In this document: positions 41,601 to 50,934 of the stretch, piece after piece
Layout: each line of letters begins with the position of its first letter
Position numbering within the stretch: the stretch's first letter is position 1
Origin: an uncultured Pseudomonas sp.
Lineage (GTDB): Bacteria; Pseudomonadota; Gammaproteobacteria; Pseudomonadales; Pseudomonadaceae
Direction of reading: 5' to 3'
DNA length: 64,000 nucleotides
Assembly (NCBI RefSeq): GCF_946885955.1
Contig: NZ_CAMPHI010000001.1
Location: 62,001-126,000, forward strand
Notes under the pieces: model-generated
Database searches by the model: none
What the model was told of the DNA's origin: nothing
Seen by the model: only the letters and a program-made list of their open reading frames with translations
Translations under genes and position numbers: made by a program

Positions 41601-44430
41601 CAAGGACCTGCCGCTGGGCAGCCAGCCGCTGAGCATCGCCGCTGGCGGTAGCATGCAGACGCTGGTCACCAGCGAGCCGGGCGATTTCACCCTGACCCTC
41701 AAGGCCGCCGACGGCACGCCGCTGAATCAAGTGCACTACAGCGTCGCCGGGCGCGGCAACGCCAGCCGTTCGCTGGAGCGCAACGCCGAACTGCAACTGC
41801 GCCTGAACAAGGCCAGCTATGCCGAGGGCGACGAGATCGAGATCAGCATCCGCGCGCCCTACACCGGTGCCGGCCTGATCACCATCGAGCGCGACAAGGT
41901 CTACGCCCACCAGTGGTTCCATGCCGACAGCACCAGCAGCGTGCAGCGCATCCGCCTGCCCGAGGGTCTGGAGGGCAACGCCTATGTGAACGTGCAGTTC
42001 GTCCGCGACAGCGCCTCGCCCGAGGTCTACATGAGCCCGCTGTCCTATGGCGTGGCGGCGTTCGCCATCGACCTCGATCGACGCCGCATTCCCTTGCGCA
42101 TCGAGGCAGCCGAACACATCGAGCCAGGCCAGACCCTGCAGATTACCGTGCACAGCGACCACCCCGGCCGCGCCGTGGTCTACGCGGTGGACGAGGGCAT
42201 CCTGCAGGTCGCCCGCTACCAGACGCCGGACCCGCTCAAGCAGTTCTTCCGCAAGCGGGCCCTGGAAGTGCAGACCAGCCAGATCCTCGATTTGCTGCTC
42301 CCGGAATTCAGCCGTCTGTTGCAAGCCGCGGCGCCCGGGGGCGACGGCGAGGACATGCTCGCCGCGCACCTCAACCCGTTCAAGCGCAAACGCAAGCTGC
42401 CGGTGGCCTGGTGGTCCGGGCTGATCGACCTGCCGGAAGGCGAGACCACGCTGACTTACGAGGTGCCGGACAGCTTCAACGGCAAACTGCACCTGTTCGC
42501 CGTGGCGGTGGACGACAGCCGCATCGGCGTCGCCGAGGCGAACAGCGAAGTGCGCGGCCCGCTGGTGATCACCCCCAACGTGCCGGCCTTCGTCGCGCCG
42601 GGCGATGTGTTCAAGGTCAGCGCCGGGGTGTTCAACAACCTGCCCCACGAGGCCAAGCTCACTTTCACCCTGGAAACCAGCGCCGGCCTGAAGGTCGAGG
42701 CCATCGACCAGCCCGAGCTGACACTGGCGCCACGCCGCGAAGGTGTGGTGGAAGTCAGCCTGCGTGCCCTGGAGACCCTCGGTTCGGCGGACATGCGCTT
42801 CGTCGCCACCCTGGCTGACGGCAAGCGCGTGCAGATCGCCGAAACCACTTCGGTACGACCGCTGATCGAGCGCCGCGTGGCCCTGCAACTGGGCCGCTTC
42901 ACCAGCTCCAGCCATGAGGTGCCGGTCAGCCGCGATCTCTACCCCGAACTGCGCGACGTGCAGTTCGGCGCCAGCGGCTCACCGCTGGCCTGGGCCAACG
43001 GCCTGGAAAGCTACCTGAACAACTATGGCTACAGCTGCACCGAGCAACTGGTCTCCAAGGCCATGCCGGCGCTGGTCTGGGGCAGCTCCGCCGAGGGCGT
43101 CACCCCCGAGGCGCTGCCGGCCTTCGAGAGCGCCGTGCGCATCCTGCGCCAGCGGCAGACACTCAGTGGCGGCTTCGGCCTGTGGGCCGCCAACCCGGAG
43201 GTGGTGCCGTTCGCCAGCCTGTACGCCACCGACTTCCTGATCGAGGCCAAGGAGCGCAACTATCCGGTACCGGGCGACCTGCTCACCCGCGCCAACGGCT
43301 ACCTCTCGGAGCAGGCCAACGGCCCCAGCGAAGGCCTTGCCGAGCTGCGCGAACGGGCCTACGCCGCCTACCTGCTGACTCGCCAGGGCGTGATCACCAG
43401 CGGCGCGCTGGCGGATATCCGCGAGCGCTACGAGACCTACCACAGCCGTAACTGGCAGCAGGACATCGGCGCCGCCTACCTCGCCGCCAGCTACAAGTTG
43501 CTGAAGCAGGACAAGCAGGCGGACAAACTGTTCGAGCAGCAGGTCTGGCGCACCGTCGAGAAGGGCTGGACCAGCTACGGGCTGTACTACGACCCGCTGG
43601 TACACGACGCCGAGCACCTGCGCCTGCTGGCCAAGCACTTCCCGGAACGCCTCGACGAAGTGCCGCTGGAACTGCTCGACAGCCTCGGCGAGCGCCTCAG
43701 CGAACAGCGCTACAACTCGCTGTCCGCCGCCCTGCTGCTGCGCGCCCTGGACAGCTATGGCGAACGCGCCGAACAGGACCTCGACCTGCGCACCAGTGCC
43801 TGGCTCGGCAAACAGAACGAACAGCCGCTGGCGCTGAGCGGCAAGCCACCGCGCACGCCGGTGTCGGCGGCGACCAAGATGCTGCTGTTGCGCAAGGGCG
43901 GCGACGCCCCGGCGTTCTACATGCTCAGCGAAGCCGGCTACGACCGCGGCACGCCGGACAAGACGATCAGCGACGGCCTGGAAGCCGTGCACGACTACCT
44001 CGACCTGGACGGCAAGCCGGTGCAGCGGGTCAAGGTCGGCGACGAGTTCCTGGTACGCCTGCGCCTGCGCGCCAAGGAGCACGACCAGGTGCGTCAGGTG
44101 GCGGTGGTCGACCTGCTGCCAGGCGGTGTCGAGCCGGTCTACAAGCAACCGGCACTCAGCGACGATGAAAGCGAAGACGAGGCACCGAGTTGGCAGCCGC
44201 CGGTGGGTGAGCCGGACATGAGCGATTGGCACCCGGACTTCGCCGACGTGCGCGACGACCGCGTGGTGCTCTACGGCACCGTCTACCGCAATGCCGCGAC
44301 CTTCACCTACCGCGTGCGCGCCACCAACGCCGGCACCTTCGGCACGCCGCCGGCCTACGCCGAAGGCATGTACGACAGCCGCCTGCAGGCCCGCGGCAAG
44401 GCCGGCACACTGGAAATCGTCAAACCCTGA
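38620..44430 (+). CDS. Alpha-2-macroglobulin family protein with thioester (YfhM type)
   Basis: Giant (1936-residue) bacterial macroglobulin, thought to trap proteases in the periplasm when the envelope is breached. After the N-terminus come MG1/MG2-type domains, a bait-region-like stretch, the A2M domain, and the thioester CTEQ at C1473 (GYSCTEQLVS) inside an alpha/alpha toroid domain; the receptor-like domain ends the protein. No lipobox is present: instead two hydrophobic segments (about 11-35 and 64-82) flank a basic loop. ATG 38620 has AAGG 6 bases upstream; ATG 38614 is an alternative. The next gene is pbpC, the usual partner that repairs peptidoglycan. Confidence 0.9.
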   Translation: MFSSMKRISRRVLAVFALAFFAIFRLFRWLLAALVGRWQPPFWLRKLCQGLCATGRWLRARPKQTALTLAGLAVLGGAGGYAWHWYQNLPVPHTVAYSVHQPKLTLYGRNEPRIDTLRVDFAESSAPLEAIGQPITAGIGMTPELAGTWHWADDHNLTFTPAGDWPIDQAYHVVLDQERLLADGVLLQNYEFDFRTQPFSATLAQRELYQDPVVPSLKKLVATFRFSHPVDEDSFRQRVSVELERGLEYRDKDQPSTPVVRFSKNRLRAFVHSAPLATPLESATVSLGVEKGIKASDGGNATSQSLYTSATVPGRYRLSFGSSDIQFVDDERGDPEPVLMFTSSSAVSDEAIADQVQAWLLPARNPNNGDYWGEDLVTEEILAKSERLKLSHIPSIEPLNSLHAFKFKAAPGRYLYVKVAARVEAVGGYLAKDPTYSLVRMPAYPRALRFLSDGTLLSLGGEQQLGFMARGVAGAQVEIARLLPNQLHHLIDQNSGSFARPSFSNDYFDRLVERMDLQLPLNADDPAKTQYGHVDLAPYLTAKDGRHGIFVIKLSAQDNPSRQTFDYYYDDNPTNDLRFVVVTDLGIIAKRSSDGSHDLFVQSLSNSGPVAGATVEVIGRNGLPVISGQTDENGQAHFAKLDELQREKTPLMYVVSYGSDQSFLPVARNQHRLDLSRFDIGGEYDGGVPDRLSAYLFSDRGLYRPGETAHLGMIVRSADWRGQLRGLPVELDIRDPRGQSVLRQSLKLSASGFETLDFTSSEAAPAGTYSATLRLIDDNGRRSELGSTEFKVRDFEPDRMKVKVSLAEKPVKGWIAPTAVQARLKAMHLFGAPASDRRVTAEMTLSPAYAAFDGYGDYRFRLNNSLGDNSTEELEESQTDADGETSFDLRLNRFASSTYRLTLLARVFEAEGGRNVAAQSSLMVSSAPWLVGVKSVDSLSYVSKGAKREVHWLAIGPDLAPLAVDGLTTELTEHRYVSVLVKQANGTYKYESRIKDLPLGSQPLSIAAGGSMQTLVTSEPGDFTLTLKAADGTPLNQVHYSVAGRGNASRSLERNAELQLRLNKASYAEGDEIEISIRAPYTGAGLITIERDKVYAHQWFHADSTSSVQRIRLPEGLEGNAYVNVQFVRDSASPEVYMSPLSYGVAAFAIDLDRRRIPLRIEAAEHIEPGQTLQITVHSDHPGRAVVYAVDEGILQVARYQTPDPLKQFFRKRALEVQTSQILDLLLPEFSRLLQAAAPGGDGEDMLAAHLNPFKRKRKLPVAWWSGLIDLPEGETTLTYEVPDSFNGKLHLFAVAVDDSRIGVAEANSEVRGPLVITPNVPAFVAPGDVFKVSAGVFNNLPHEAKLTFTLETSAGLKVEAIDQPELTLAPRREGVVEVSLRALETLGSADMRFVATLADGKRVQIAETTSVRPLIERRVALQLGRFTSSSHEVPVSRDLYPELRDVQFGASGSPLAWANGLESYLNNYGYSCTEQLVSKAMPALVWGSSAEGVTPEALPAFESAVRILRQRQTLSGGFGLWAANPEVVPFASLYATDFLIEAKERNYPVPGDLLTRANGYLSEQANGPSEGLAELRERAYAAYLLTRQGVITSGALADIRERYETYHSRNWQQDIGAAYLAASYKLLKQDKQADKLFEQQVWRTVEKGWTSYGLYYDPLVHDAEHLRLLAKHFPERLDEVPLELLDSLGERLSEQRYNSLSAALLLRALDSYGERAEQDLDLRTSAWLGKQNEQPLALSGKPPRTPVSAATKMLLLRKGGDAPAFYMLSEAGYDRGTPDKTISDGLEAVHDYLDLDGKPVQRVKVGDEFLVRLRLRAKEHDQVRQVAVVDLLPGGVEPVYKQPALSDDESEDEAPSWQPPVGEPDMSDWHPDFADVRDDRVVLYGTVYRNAATFTYRVRATNAGTFGTPPAYAEGMYDSRLQARGKAGTLEIVKP

Positions 44431-44478
44431 AGTGCTGGCCGGATGCGCGCATCCGGCCAGCGGTGAGCACCCGAGCCC

Positions 44479-46791
44479 ATGGCCAAAACCCGACTGAAAC
44501 ACTGGCTGTATGGGCTCGGCGCCATCGCAATGCTGCTCGTGGCCCTGCGCCTGTGGCCCCATGAGCCACTGCGCGAAGCGGCGCCGCTGTCGCGCATGGT
44601 GCTGGCGGAGAATGGCGAGCTGTTGCGCCTGACCCTTGCCGCGGACGGGCAGTACCGCCAGTGGACGCCCTTGGAGCAGATCGCCCCGGCGATGATCGAG
44701 GCCCTGCTACTCAAGGAAGACCGCAATTTCTACTACCACCCCGGCGTCAATCCCGCTGCGCTGCTGCGCGCGGCCACCGCCACCTACAGCGGCGGCATGC
44801 GCCAGGGCGGTTCGACCCTGAGCATGCAGTTGGCGCGGCGCCTGTACGGCCTGAACTCGCGGCGCATTCCCGGCAAGTTGCAGCAGATCGTCCTGGCGCT
44901 ATGGATCGAGGCGCGGCATAGCAAGCACGACATTCTCGAGGCCTATCTCAACCTGGCGCCGATGGGCGGCAATATCGAAGGGGTGGCGGCGGCCAGCCGC
45001 ATCTATTTCGACAAGCCGGCGGACCGGCTGTCCCTCAGCGAGGCCCTGGCGTTGGCGGTGATTCCCCAGCAGCCGGGGCGTCGAGGGCATTTCGGCCCCT
45101 CACTGCAGAAGGCCCGCGCGCGCCTGCAAGCGAACTGGCTCGCCGAATACCCGGACGACCCGCGCAATGCGGGCCTGCTGGACTTGCCGCTGAGCGCCAG
45201 AACCCGCCAGCAACTGCCATTTCGCGCGCCGCACCTCGCCGAGCAGCTGCTTGCCAGCCACCCGGGCACTGCACTGCTCAGCACTCTCGACTTGCCGCTA
45301 CAGGGGCTGCTGGAACGGCTGGTCACGCAGTACCTCGACGAACACCGCCGCGAGGGCCTGCACAACGCCGTGGTCATGCTGGTGGACAGCCGCGACCAGG
45401 CGGTGAAGGCGCTGATCGGCTCGGCCGATTATTCTTCGCCGTCGATCCATGGCCAGGTCAACGGCACCCAGGCCCGCCGTTCGCCGGGCTCGACGCTCAA
45501 GCCGTTTCTCTATGGCCTGGCCCTGGACCAGGGGCTGATCCATCCGCTGAGCATTCTCAAGGACGCGCCCAGCGCATTCGGTGCCTTCCAGCCGGAGAAT
45601 TTCGACGGCAAGTTCGCCGGCCCGCTGAGCGCCCAGGACGCGCTGGTGCGCAGCCGCAACGTACCGGCGGTGTGGCTGGCCAGCCGCCTCGCCGAGCCTT
45701 CGCTGTACGGGCTGCTGAAGAAGGCCGGCGTGCAGCGCCTGCGCGAGCGCGGCCACTACGGCCTGGCGCTGGCTCTCGGCGGCGGCGAGCTGACCCCGGC
45801 CGAATTGGCCCGGCTCTACCTGATGCTGGCCGGCGACGGCCGCCTGCGCGCGCTGCGCTATACCCGCGACGATCCAGCCGTTACCGGCCCGCAGCTGCTG
45901 TCCCCGCAGGCCGCTTTCATGGTGCGCGACATGCTGCGGCACAACCCGCGCCCGGATGGCCTGCCGCCAGATGCCCGCGGGCGCGACTGGCCGGTGGCGT
46001 GGAAGACCGGCACCTCCTGGGGCTTCCATGACGCCTGGAGCGCGGGCCTGGTCGGCCCCTATGTGCTGGTGGTCTGGGTCGGCAACTTCGATGGCCAGCC
46101 CAACCCGGCTTTCGTCGGCCTGAAAACCGCCGCGCCGCTATTCTTCCGCATCGCCGACGCGCTACCCCTGGCGCAGCCCAGCGTCCGGGCAGCGCCGGAC
46201 AAACCACCGGCCGGCGTGGCCCGCGTCGAGGTCTGCGCCGCCTCCGGCGAGCTGCCCAACCGCTGGTGCCCACAGACGCGCAAGACCTGGTATATGCCCG
46301 GCGTTTCACCGATTCGCGTGTCCACTCTGCATCGCCCGGTGATGGTCGATCGACGCACCGGCCAGGCCGCCTGCCCACCCTACGATCCGGCGCATACCGA
46401 ACTACGCGTCTACGAATTCTGGCCGACCGATCTGCAACGTCTGTTCAGCGCCGCGGGCCTGCCCCGGCGAACGCCGCCGGAACTACCGAGTGATTGCCAG
46501 GCGGCTGCAGCCGTCGACGAACACGATGCGCCGCGCTTCACCTCGCCGCTGACCCAGGTGACCTACAGCCTGCGTCTGTCGCAACCGGACGAACGCATCG
46601 CCCTGAGCGCCACGGCAGCCAGCGATGCGCGCACGCTCTACTGGTTCGCCGACCAGACCCTGCTCGGCCAGAGTTCGCCACAGGCGGGGATGAGCTGGCG
46701 GCCGCCACGGGCCGGGCAATACCACCTGCGCGTCAGCGACGACCAGGGCCGCGGCAGCAGCCGTATACTGCGGGTCGAGTTCCTGCCCTGA
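44479..46791 (+). CDS. pbpC: Penicillin-binding protein 1C (PbpC)
   Basis: Bifunctional peptidoglycan glycosyltransferase/transpeptidase-like protein of 770 residues. An N-terminal membrane helix (about 8-24) leads to the GT51 domain with catalytic E80 in LLKEDRNFYYHPG and QGGSTLSMQLARRL (109-122). The penicillin-binding domain carries SxxK at S338 (SPGSTLKPF), SRN at 392-394 and KTGTS at 509-513. The C-terminal BiPBP_C domain follows. All active-site motifs are intact. It starts 48 bp after the macroglobulin gene, the conserved yfhM-pbpC pairing. Confidence 0.95.
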   Translation: MAKTRLKHWLYGLGAIAMLLVALRLWPHEPLREAAPLSRMVLAENGELLRLTLAADGQYRQWTPLEQIAPAMIEALLLKEDRNFYYHPGVNPAALLRAATATYSGGMRQGGSTLSMQLARRLYGLNSRRIPGKLQQIVLALWIEARHSKHDILEAYLNLAPMGGNIEGVAAASRIYFDKPADRLSLSEALALAVIPQQPGRRGHFGPSLQKARARLQANWLAEYPDDPRNAGLLDLPLSARTRQQLPFRAPHLAEQLLASHPGTALLSTLDLPLQGLLERLVTQYLDEHRREGLHNAVVMLVDSRDQAVKALIGSADYSSPSIHGQVNGTQARRSPGSTLKPFLYGLALDQGLIHPLSILKDAPSAFGAFQPENFDGKFAGPLSAQDALVRSRNVPAVWLASRLAEPSLYGLLKKAGVQRLRERGHYGLALALGGGELTPAELARLYLMLAGDGRLRALRYTRDDPAVTGPQLLSPQAAFMVRDMLRHNPRPDGLPPDARGRDWPVAWKTGTSWGFHDAWSAGLVGPYVLVVWVGNFDGQPNPAFVGLKTAAPLFFRIADALPLAQPSVRAAPDKPPAGVARVEVCAASGELPNRWCPQTRKTWYMPGVSPIRVSTLHRPVMVDRRTGQAACPPYDPAHTELRVYEFWPTDLQRLFSAAGLPRRTPPELPSDCQAAAAVDEHDAPRFTSPLTQVTYSLRLSQPDERIALSATAASDARTLYWFADQTLLGQSSPQAGMSWRPPRAGQYHLRVSDDQGRGSSRILRVEFLP

Positions 46792-47733
46792 TCAGCTCCA
46801 GCCGAGCCACTGCAGCAGGAACAACCCGAGGTTGATCGTCACCACCCCGGCTAGGGTGGTGATGATGATTATTGCCGCCGCCAGTTGGTGATTGCCGTTT
46901 ACCGCGCGCGCCATGACGAAGCTGGCCGCGGCGGTCGGGCTGGCGAAATAAAGGAACAGAATCCCCAGATCGGCACCGCGAAAGCCGCAGAGCCACGCCC
47001 CCAGCGTCGCCAGCAGCGGCAACCAGACCATTTTCATCAGGCTTGAGCTGATCGCCATCGCGCTGCTCAGGCGCAACGCGGCCAGCGACAGGGTGCCACC
47101 GATGCAGATCAGCGCCAGCGGCAGGGTCATTTGCGCGAAGTAACGCGCCGACACCAGCAACCACTCCGGCAACGCAATCTGCCAATAAGCGAACGGCACG
47201 GCCAGCAGCACGCCGATAATCAGCGGGTTGCTGACGACGCTCTTGCAGATCGCTCCCGGACCGGCCGGGGTGTCGGCGCTGTAGATCGCCAGAACAATGG
47301 CCGACAGCACGTTGTAGCAAAGGATCACCACCCCGGCGAGGATACTGCCCACCGCCAATCCGTAGTCGCCGTACATGCTGGTGGCGAGCGCCAGGCCGAC
47401 GATCCCGTTGTTGCCGCGAAAGGCGCCCTGGGTGTAGATGCCGCGATCCGCCGAAGGGCAGCGCAAAATCGCCCAGCCCCAGGCCAGCAAGAAGCTGACC
47501 AGCGTCGCCAGGGCGAAGTAGCCGAGCAGCGCCGGTTGCAGCGCGGTGCTCAGGTCCGCCTTGATGATGCCGAGAAACAGCAGGGTCGGCATGGTCCCGC
47601 GAAATACCAGGGACGAAGCCGTATTGACGAATGCCGTGTCGATCCAGCCCAGGCGCTTGAGCGCCACGCCAACGAACAGCATGGCGAATACCGGCGCGGT
47701 GATGGCGAGGGTTTGCTGAACGACGGCGAGCAT
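46792..47733 (-). CDS. AEC family transporter (auxin efflux carrier-like permease)
   Basis: Inner-membrane permease of 313 residues with about ten membrane helices, AEC family (malonate/malate or auxin-carrier type). It begins MLAVVQQTLAITAPVFAMLF from ATG 47733; the longer open frame to 47910 reads through REP-like repeats and is not used. Family features: FAMLFVGVALKRLGWID and FRGNNGIVGLALA. It ends exactly against the pbpC stop (convergent, no gap). Substrate unknown. Confidence 0.85.
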   Translation of the reverse strand: MLAVVQQTLAITAPVFAMLFVGVALKRLGWIDTAFVNTASSLVFRGTMPTLLFLGIIKADLSTALQPALLGYFALATLVSFLLAWGWAILRCPSADRGIYTQGAFRGNNGIVGLALATSMYGDYGLAVGSILAGVVILCYNVLSAIVLAIYSADTPAGPGAICKSVVSNPLIIGVLLAVPFAYWQIALPEWLLVSARYFAQMTLPLALICIGGTLSLAALRLSSAMAISSSLMKMVWLPLLATLGAWLCGFRGADLGILFLYFASPTAAASFVMARAVNGNHQLAAAIIIITTLAGVVTINLGLFLLQWLGWS

Positions 47734-47849
47734 GGCGGCCCCTGGCGAGCGATTACTTAGGGGGCTAATCATAGCAACAGAGGAGATACGACAACCTAGC
47801 AGTATCTGCGTCAAAGCTGGGCGCTGATCGGAATGGCGTGGCGATGCGA

Positions 47850-47916
47850 TTCCGGATGCATCCGGGCCAGCAGAGCGCGCAACCCCGTAGCCTGGATAAG
47901 CGCAGCGCAAGCCGGG
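47850..47916. repeat. REP-like sequences (families B and D) between AEC transporter and roxR
   Basis: TCCGGATGCATCCGGG (about 47851-47866) is a B-like palindrome; GTAGCCTGGATAAGCGCAGC begins at 47887 and is the D-family head also found at 61414. The rest of the 252-bp gap (47734-47985) shows no gene. Confidence 0.65.
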
Positions 47917-47985
47917 GCCGGCTCCACACTCCTAACCCGGCTTGTTCGGGCTGCGAGGTAGGCTTTGGAGCGCCTTGCGAATGCT

Positions 47986-48552
47986 TCAGCGCCGTACCGG
48001 GCGCTTCTGCAGTTTGCGCTGCAGGGTACGCCGGTGCATGCCCAAGGCGCGGGCGGTGGCGGAGATGTTGCCTTCGTGTTCGGCCAGCACGCGCTGGATA
48101 TGCTCCCATTGCAGGCGGTCCACCGACATCGGGTTTTCCGGCACCAGGGTGTCCAGGTCGGCATGCTGGGTCAGCAGCGCGGCGAGTACGTCGTCGGCGT
48201 CGGCCGGCTTGCACAGGTAGTTGCAGGCGCCGCGCTTGATCGCCTCGACGGCGGTGGCGATGCTCGAATAACCGGTGAGGATCACCACGCGCATTTCGGC
48301 ATCCAGTTCCAGAAGCTTGGGCAACAACACCAGGCCCGAATCGCCCTCCATCTTCAGGTCGAGCACGGCGTAATCCGGCAGGTCCTGTTCGGCCAGCGCC
48401 AGGCCCTCCTCGGCGGAGCCCGCGGTGGAGACACGCAAGCCGCGCCGGCTCATGGCCCGCGCCATGACACGGGTGAAGGTCGGGTCGTCATCGACCAGCA
48501 GCAGGTGCGGTTGCTCTTCACCTTCGAACAGGGATTCCGCTTCTTCAGTCAT
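47986..48552 (-). CDS. roxR: Redox response regulator RoxR (RegA/PrrA/ActR family)
   Basis: Cytoplasmic response regulator paired with RoxS; in Pseudomonas, RoxRS controls terminal oxidases and responds to respiratory inhibition such as cyanide. It has 188 residues: receiver domain with D21/D22, phosphoacceptor D65 (VLDLKMEG), T93 and K115; a proline-containing linker; then a Fis-type helix-turn-helix (about 155-180, HEGNISATARALGMHRRTLQ), which is nearly invariant in this family. ATG 48552 with GAGGAG upstream is preferred to an in-frame TTG at 48558. It lies 49 bp downstream of roxS. Confidence 0.93.
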   Translation of the reverse strand: MTEEAESLFEGEEQPHLLLVDDDPTFTRVMARAMSRRGLRVSTAGSAEEGLALAEQDLPDYAVLDLKMEGDSGLVLLPKLLELDAEMRVVILTGYSSIATAVEAIKRGACNYLCKPADADDVLAALLTQHADLDTLVPENPMSVDRLQWEHIQRVLAEHEGNISATARALGMHRRTLQRKLQKRPVRR

Positions 48553-48601
48553 CGTCAACTCCTCTTACGGGCATACCGCCCTCAACCCTCGCCGCCACTC
48601 A

Positions 48602-49852
48602 TCAGGCACGGGCATAAGCGCGCGGCAGCTTCAGCTCGGTGAGCGTGCCGCCCTCTTCGTGGTTATACAACTTTACCGACCCGCCGGCACGGTTGACGCT
48701 GGCCTGGCTGAGAAACAGGCCCAGGCCGAACCCCTTGCCCTTGGTGGTGAAGAATGGCCGACCCAACTGCTCGGCGATGGCCAGGGGCACGCCGGCGCCA
48801 AAATCGCGGATGCTCAGGCGCAGCCACTGGTGGTCCCAATCGAGGCGGATGTCGAGGTTCTCCGGACAGGCGTCGGCGGCATTGTTGAGCAGGTTGAGCA
48901 GCGCCTGGGTCAGGTCCGGCGGCGGCATGATCCGCGGCGCGGCCCCCAGGCCCAGGCATTGATAACGGTAGCTGGCTTCCGGACGCATCAGATGCCAGCG
49001 ATTGAGGGTGGTCTCCAGCCATTCGACGCAGGGCTGCTCGACCACCGCCTGACGCCGCTCGGCCTCGGCGGCGCGCACCAGATGCTGCAGGGTTTCCTTG
49101 CACAGCTTGACCTGTTCCTGCAGCACCGCCAGATCCTCCTGCAGGGTCGGGTCGTTGTGCTCGCGGCGCAACTCCTTGATCAGCACACTCATGGTCGCCA
49201 GCGGCGTACCCAATTCGTGGGCGGCACCCGCGGCCTGGGTGGCGACGGCGAGCAGCTGCTGATCGCGCAGGCCCTCCTCGCGGCGCTCGGCGCGCAGCTG
49301 TTCCTGGCGGCGCAACTCCTCGGCCATCTTCGCGACGAAGAAGGTGATCAGCCCCGCGGCCAGGGCAAAGCTCAACCACATGCCGTAGATCAGCAGGCTT
49401 TCGCGCTGCCCGGGCAATTGCAGCGGGTGCGACCAGACCAGCAGCACGGTATAGCCGGTCAGGGCCAAACCGGAGAGGACGATGGTGTAGAACCAGGGCA
49501 GCGTCGCCGCGGCGATGGTCAGCGGCACCAGGTAATAGGAGACGAAGGGGTTGGTCGAGCCGCCGGAAAAATACAGCAGCACGCTATGAATGATCAGGTC
49601 GAAGCCCAGTTGCGCCGCATATTCCTGCTCAGTGACCGGCCAGGGGCCGCCCAGCCGCAACGCGGTCAGCACGCACAGCACCAGCGAAATCGCCAGGGTG
49701 ATGCTCAGCTCCAACCAGGGCAGCGGCAACGCCCCCGAATTGTAGGCAAGCCCCACCGAACCGGCCTGGGCGGCCAGCACCACGATGCGGATCAGGGTAA
49801 GACGCCATAGGTTTTGCCGGCTGGCCGATAACAGCTGCACGGGTGCGAGCAT
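48602..49852 (-). CDS. roxS: Redox sensor histidine kinase RoxS (RegB/PrrB family)
   Basis: Membrane kinase sensing respiratory redox state. It has 416 residues: about six membrane helices (residues 15-175), the ubiquinone-linked motif GGSTNPF at 97-103, H-box with phosphorylated H212 (GAAHELGTPLAT), and an ATPase domain with NLLNNAADA, DFGAGVP and GKGFGLGLFLSQA. C251 (KLCKETL) lies where RegB has its redox-active cysteine; that equivalence is by position only. ATG 49852 was chosen from family length; GGAGAG precedes it. It is upstream of roxR on the same strand. Confidence 0.93.
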   Translation of the reverse strand: MLAPVQLLSASRQNLWRLTLIRIVVLAAQAGSVGLAYNSGALPLPWLELSITLAISLVLCVLTALRLGGPWPVTEQEYAAQLGFDLIIHSVLLYFSGGSTNPFVSYYLVPLTIAAATLPWFYTIVLSGLALTGYTVLLVWSHPLQLPGQRESLLIYGMWLSFALAAGLITFFVAKMAEELRRQEQLRAERREEGLRDQQLLAVATQAAGAAHELGTPLATMSVLIKELRREHNDPTLQEDLAVLQEQVKLCKETLQHLVRAAEAERRQAVVEQPCVEWLETTLNRWHLMRPEASYRYQCLGLGAAPRIMPPPDLTQALLNLLNNAADACPENLDIRLDWDHQWLRLSIRDFGAGVPLAIAEQLGRPFFTTKGKGFGLGLFLSQASVNRAGGSVKLYNHEEGGTLTELKLPRAYARA

Positions 49853-50112
49853 GGGCTCTCCAAAAAAACTCGTTTTGCCGAGCCCGGCGAGTATAACCAA
49901 GGCTTGGCCCGATCGGCTGCGGCAACTGGCCGCAGGTGAACGGACAGTATTTTGCGCGGGGGCCTGTAGCGCCTGGCAGGCACTTCATGACCGAAGGGAG
50001 TCGACCAGGCGAATAATTTTCAACGGCCTGTTAACCCCAATGGTCCGATGCCTTCGTCTACCCTCTGCAACAGACCGCACCGAGCGTGCCCACTCCAACC
50101 AAGGAATCTCTC

Positions 50113-50820
50113 ATGCAACCATTATCCCGTCTCGCCAGCGCCCTCGTCATCGGCGCCGCCGCTCTGCTCAGCCTCAGCGCCCAGGCCGACGAAGCTCGTT
50201 ACAACCAGGTCGCGTTGCGCGCCGAAGTCAGCCATGAAATCAACCACGACCTGATGCACGTGACCCTCTACAGCGAAGCGCAGAACAGCGACCCGGCAAC
50301 ACTTGCCGCCGATATCACCCACACCCTCAACCAGGCGCTCGGTCAGGCCCGCCTGGTCAAGGGCGTGTCGGTCGCGCTCGGCAGCCGCAACAGCTACCCG
50401 GTGTACGACGACAAGGGCGAGGGGATTACCGCCTGGCGCGAGCGCGGTGAAATCCGCCTGGAAAGCGCCGACTTCGCCGCGCTGTCGAAACTGACCGGCG
50501 AGTTGCTCGCGGAGATGAAAATGGGCGGCATGGACTTCAGCCTGGCGCCGTCCACTCGCAAGACCGAGGAAGACGCCCTGATCAAGGAAGCGGTGAACGC
50601 CTTCAAGGCCCGCGCGCAACTGGCCACCGAGGCCCTCGGCGGCAGCGGCTACAAGCTGGTCAGCCTGAATCTGAACAGCGGCGGCTTTCAACCGCCGATG
50701 CCGATGCGCATGGCCAAAGGCATGGCGCTGATGGAGGCCTCGGCGACTCCGGAAATCGAAGGTGGCAGCAGCCACGTCACGGTCAGTGCCGACGGCATGA
50801 TCGAAGTACAAATGCCCTGA
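50113..50820 (+). CDS. SIMPL domain-containing periplasmic protein (DUF541)
   Basis: A 235-residue exported protein. A Sec signal peptide ends at SAQA/DE (about residue 26), followed by the SIMPL/DUF541 fold: VALRAEVSHEINHDLMHVTLY, a central AFKARAQLATEALGGSGYKL helix, and a conserved strand SSHVTVSADGMIEV at the end. The function of the family is poorly known; related proteins have been tied to oxidative stress protection. ATG 50113 has AAGGAA upstream. It is divergent from roxS, 260 bp away; I see no promoter I can defend in that gap. Confidence 0.82.
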   Translation: MQPLSRLASALVIGAAALLSLSAQADEARYNQVALRAEVSHEINHDLMHVTLYSEAQNSDPATLAADITHTLNQALGQARLVKGVSVALGSRNSYPVYDDKGEGITAWRERGEIRLESADFAALSKLTGELLAEMKMGGMDFSLAPSTRKTEEDALIKEAVNAFKARAQLATEALGGSGYKLVSLNLNSGGFQPPMPMRMAKGMALMEASATPEIEGGSSHVTVSADGMIEVQMP

Positions 50821-50934
50821 TTTGCATCGACCACGCACCTTCGGGGCGCACGGCAAAACGGTCGGGGCGCTATTGTCTCGACCTATCAAAAAATAAATCA
50901 ATTAAAATCATATACTTACGTATTAAACAGAAAG

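Noticed and set aside
42979..44562. 527-codon open frame on the minus strand
   Set aside because: Antisense to the macroglobulin gene, no recognisable fold or ribosome-binding site; other long minus-strand frames under that gene (38935-40530, 41593-42915) are the same effect.
47734..47910. N-terminal extension of the AEC transporter
   Set aside because: The added residues are translated REP-like repeats; the hydrophobic family N-terminus begins at ATG 47733.
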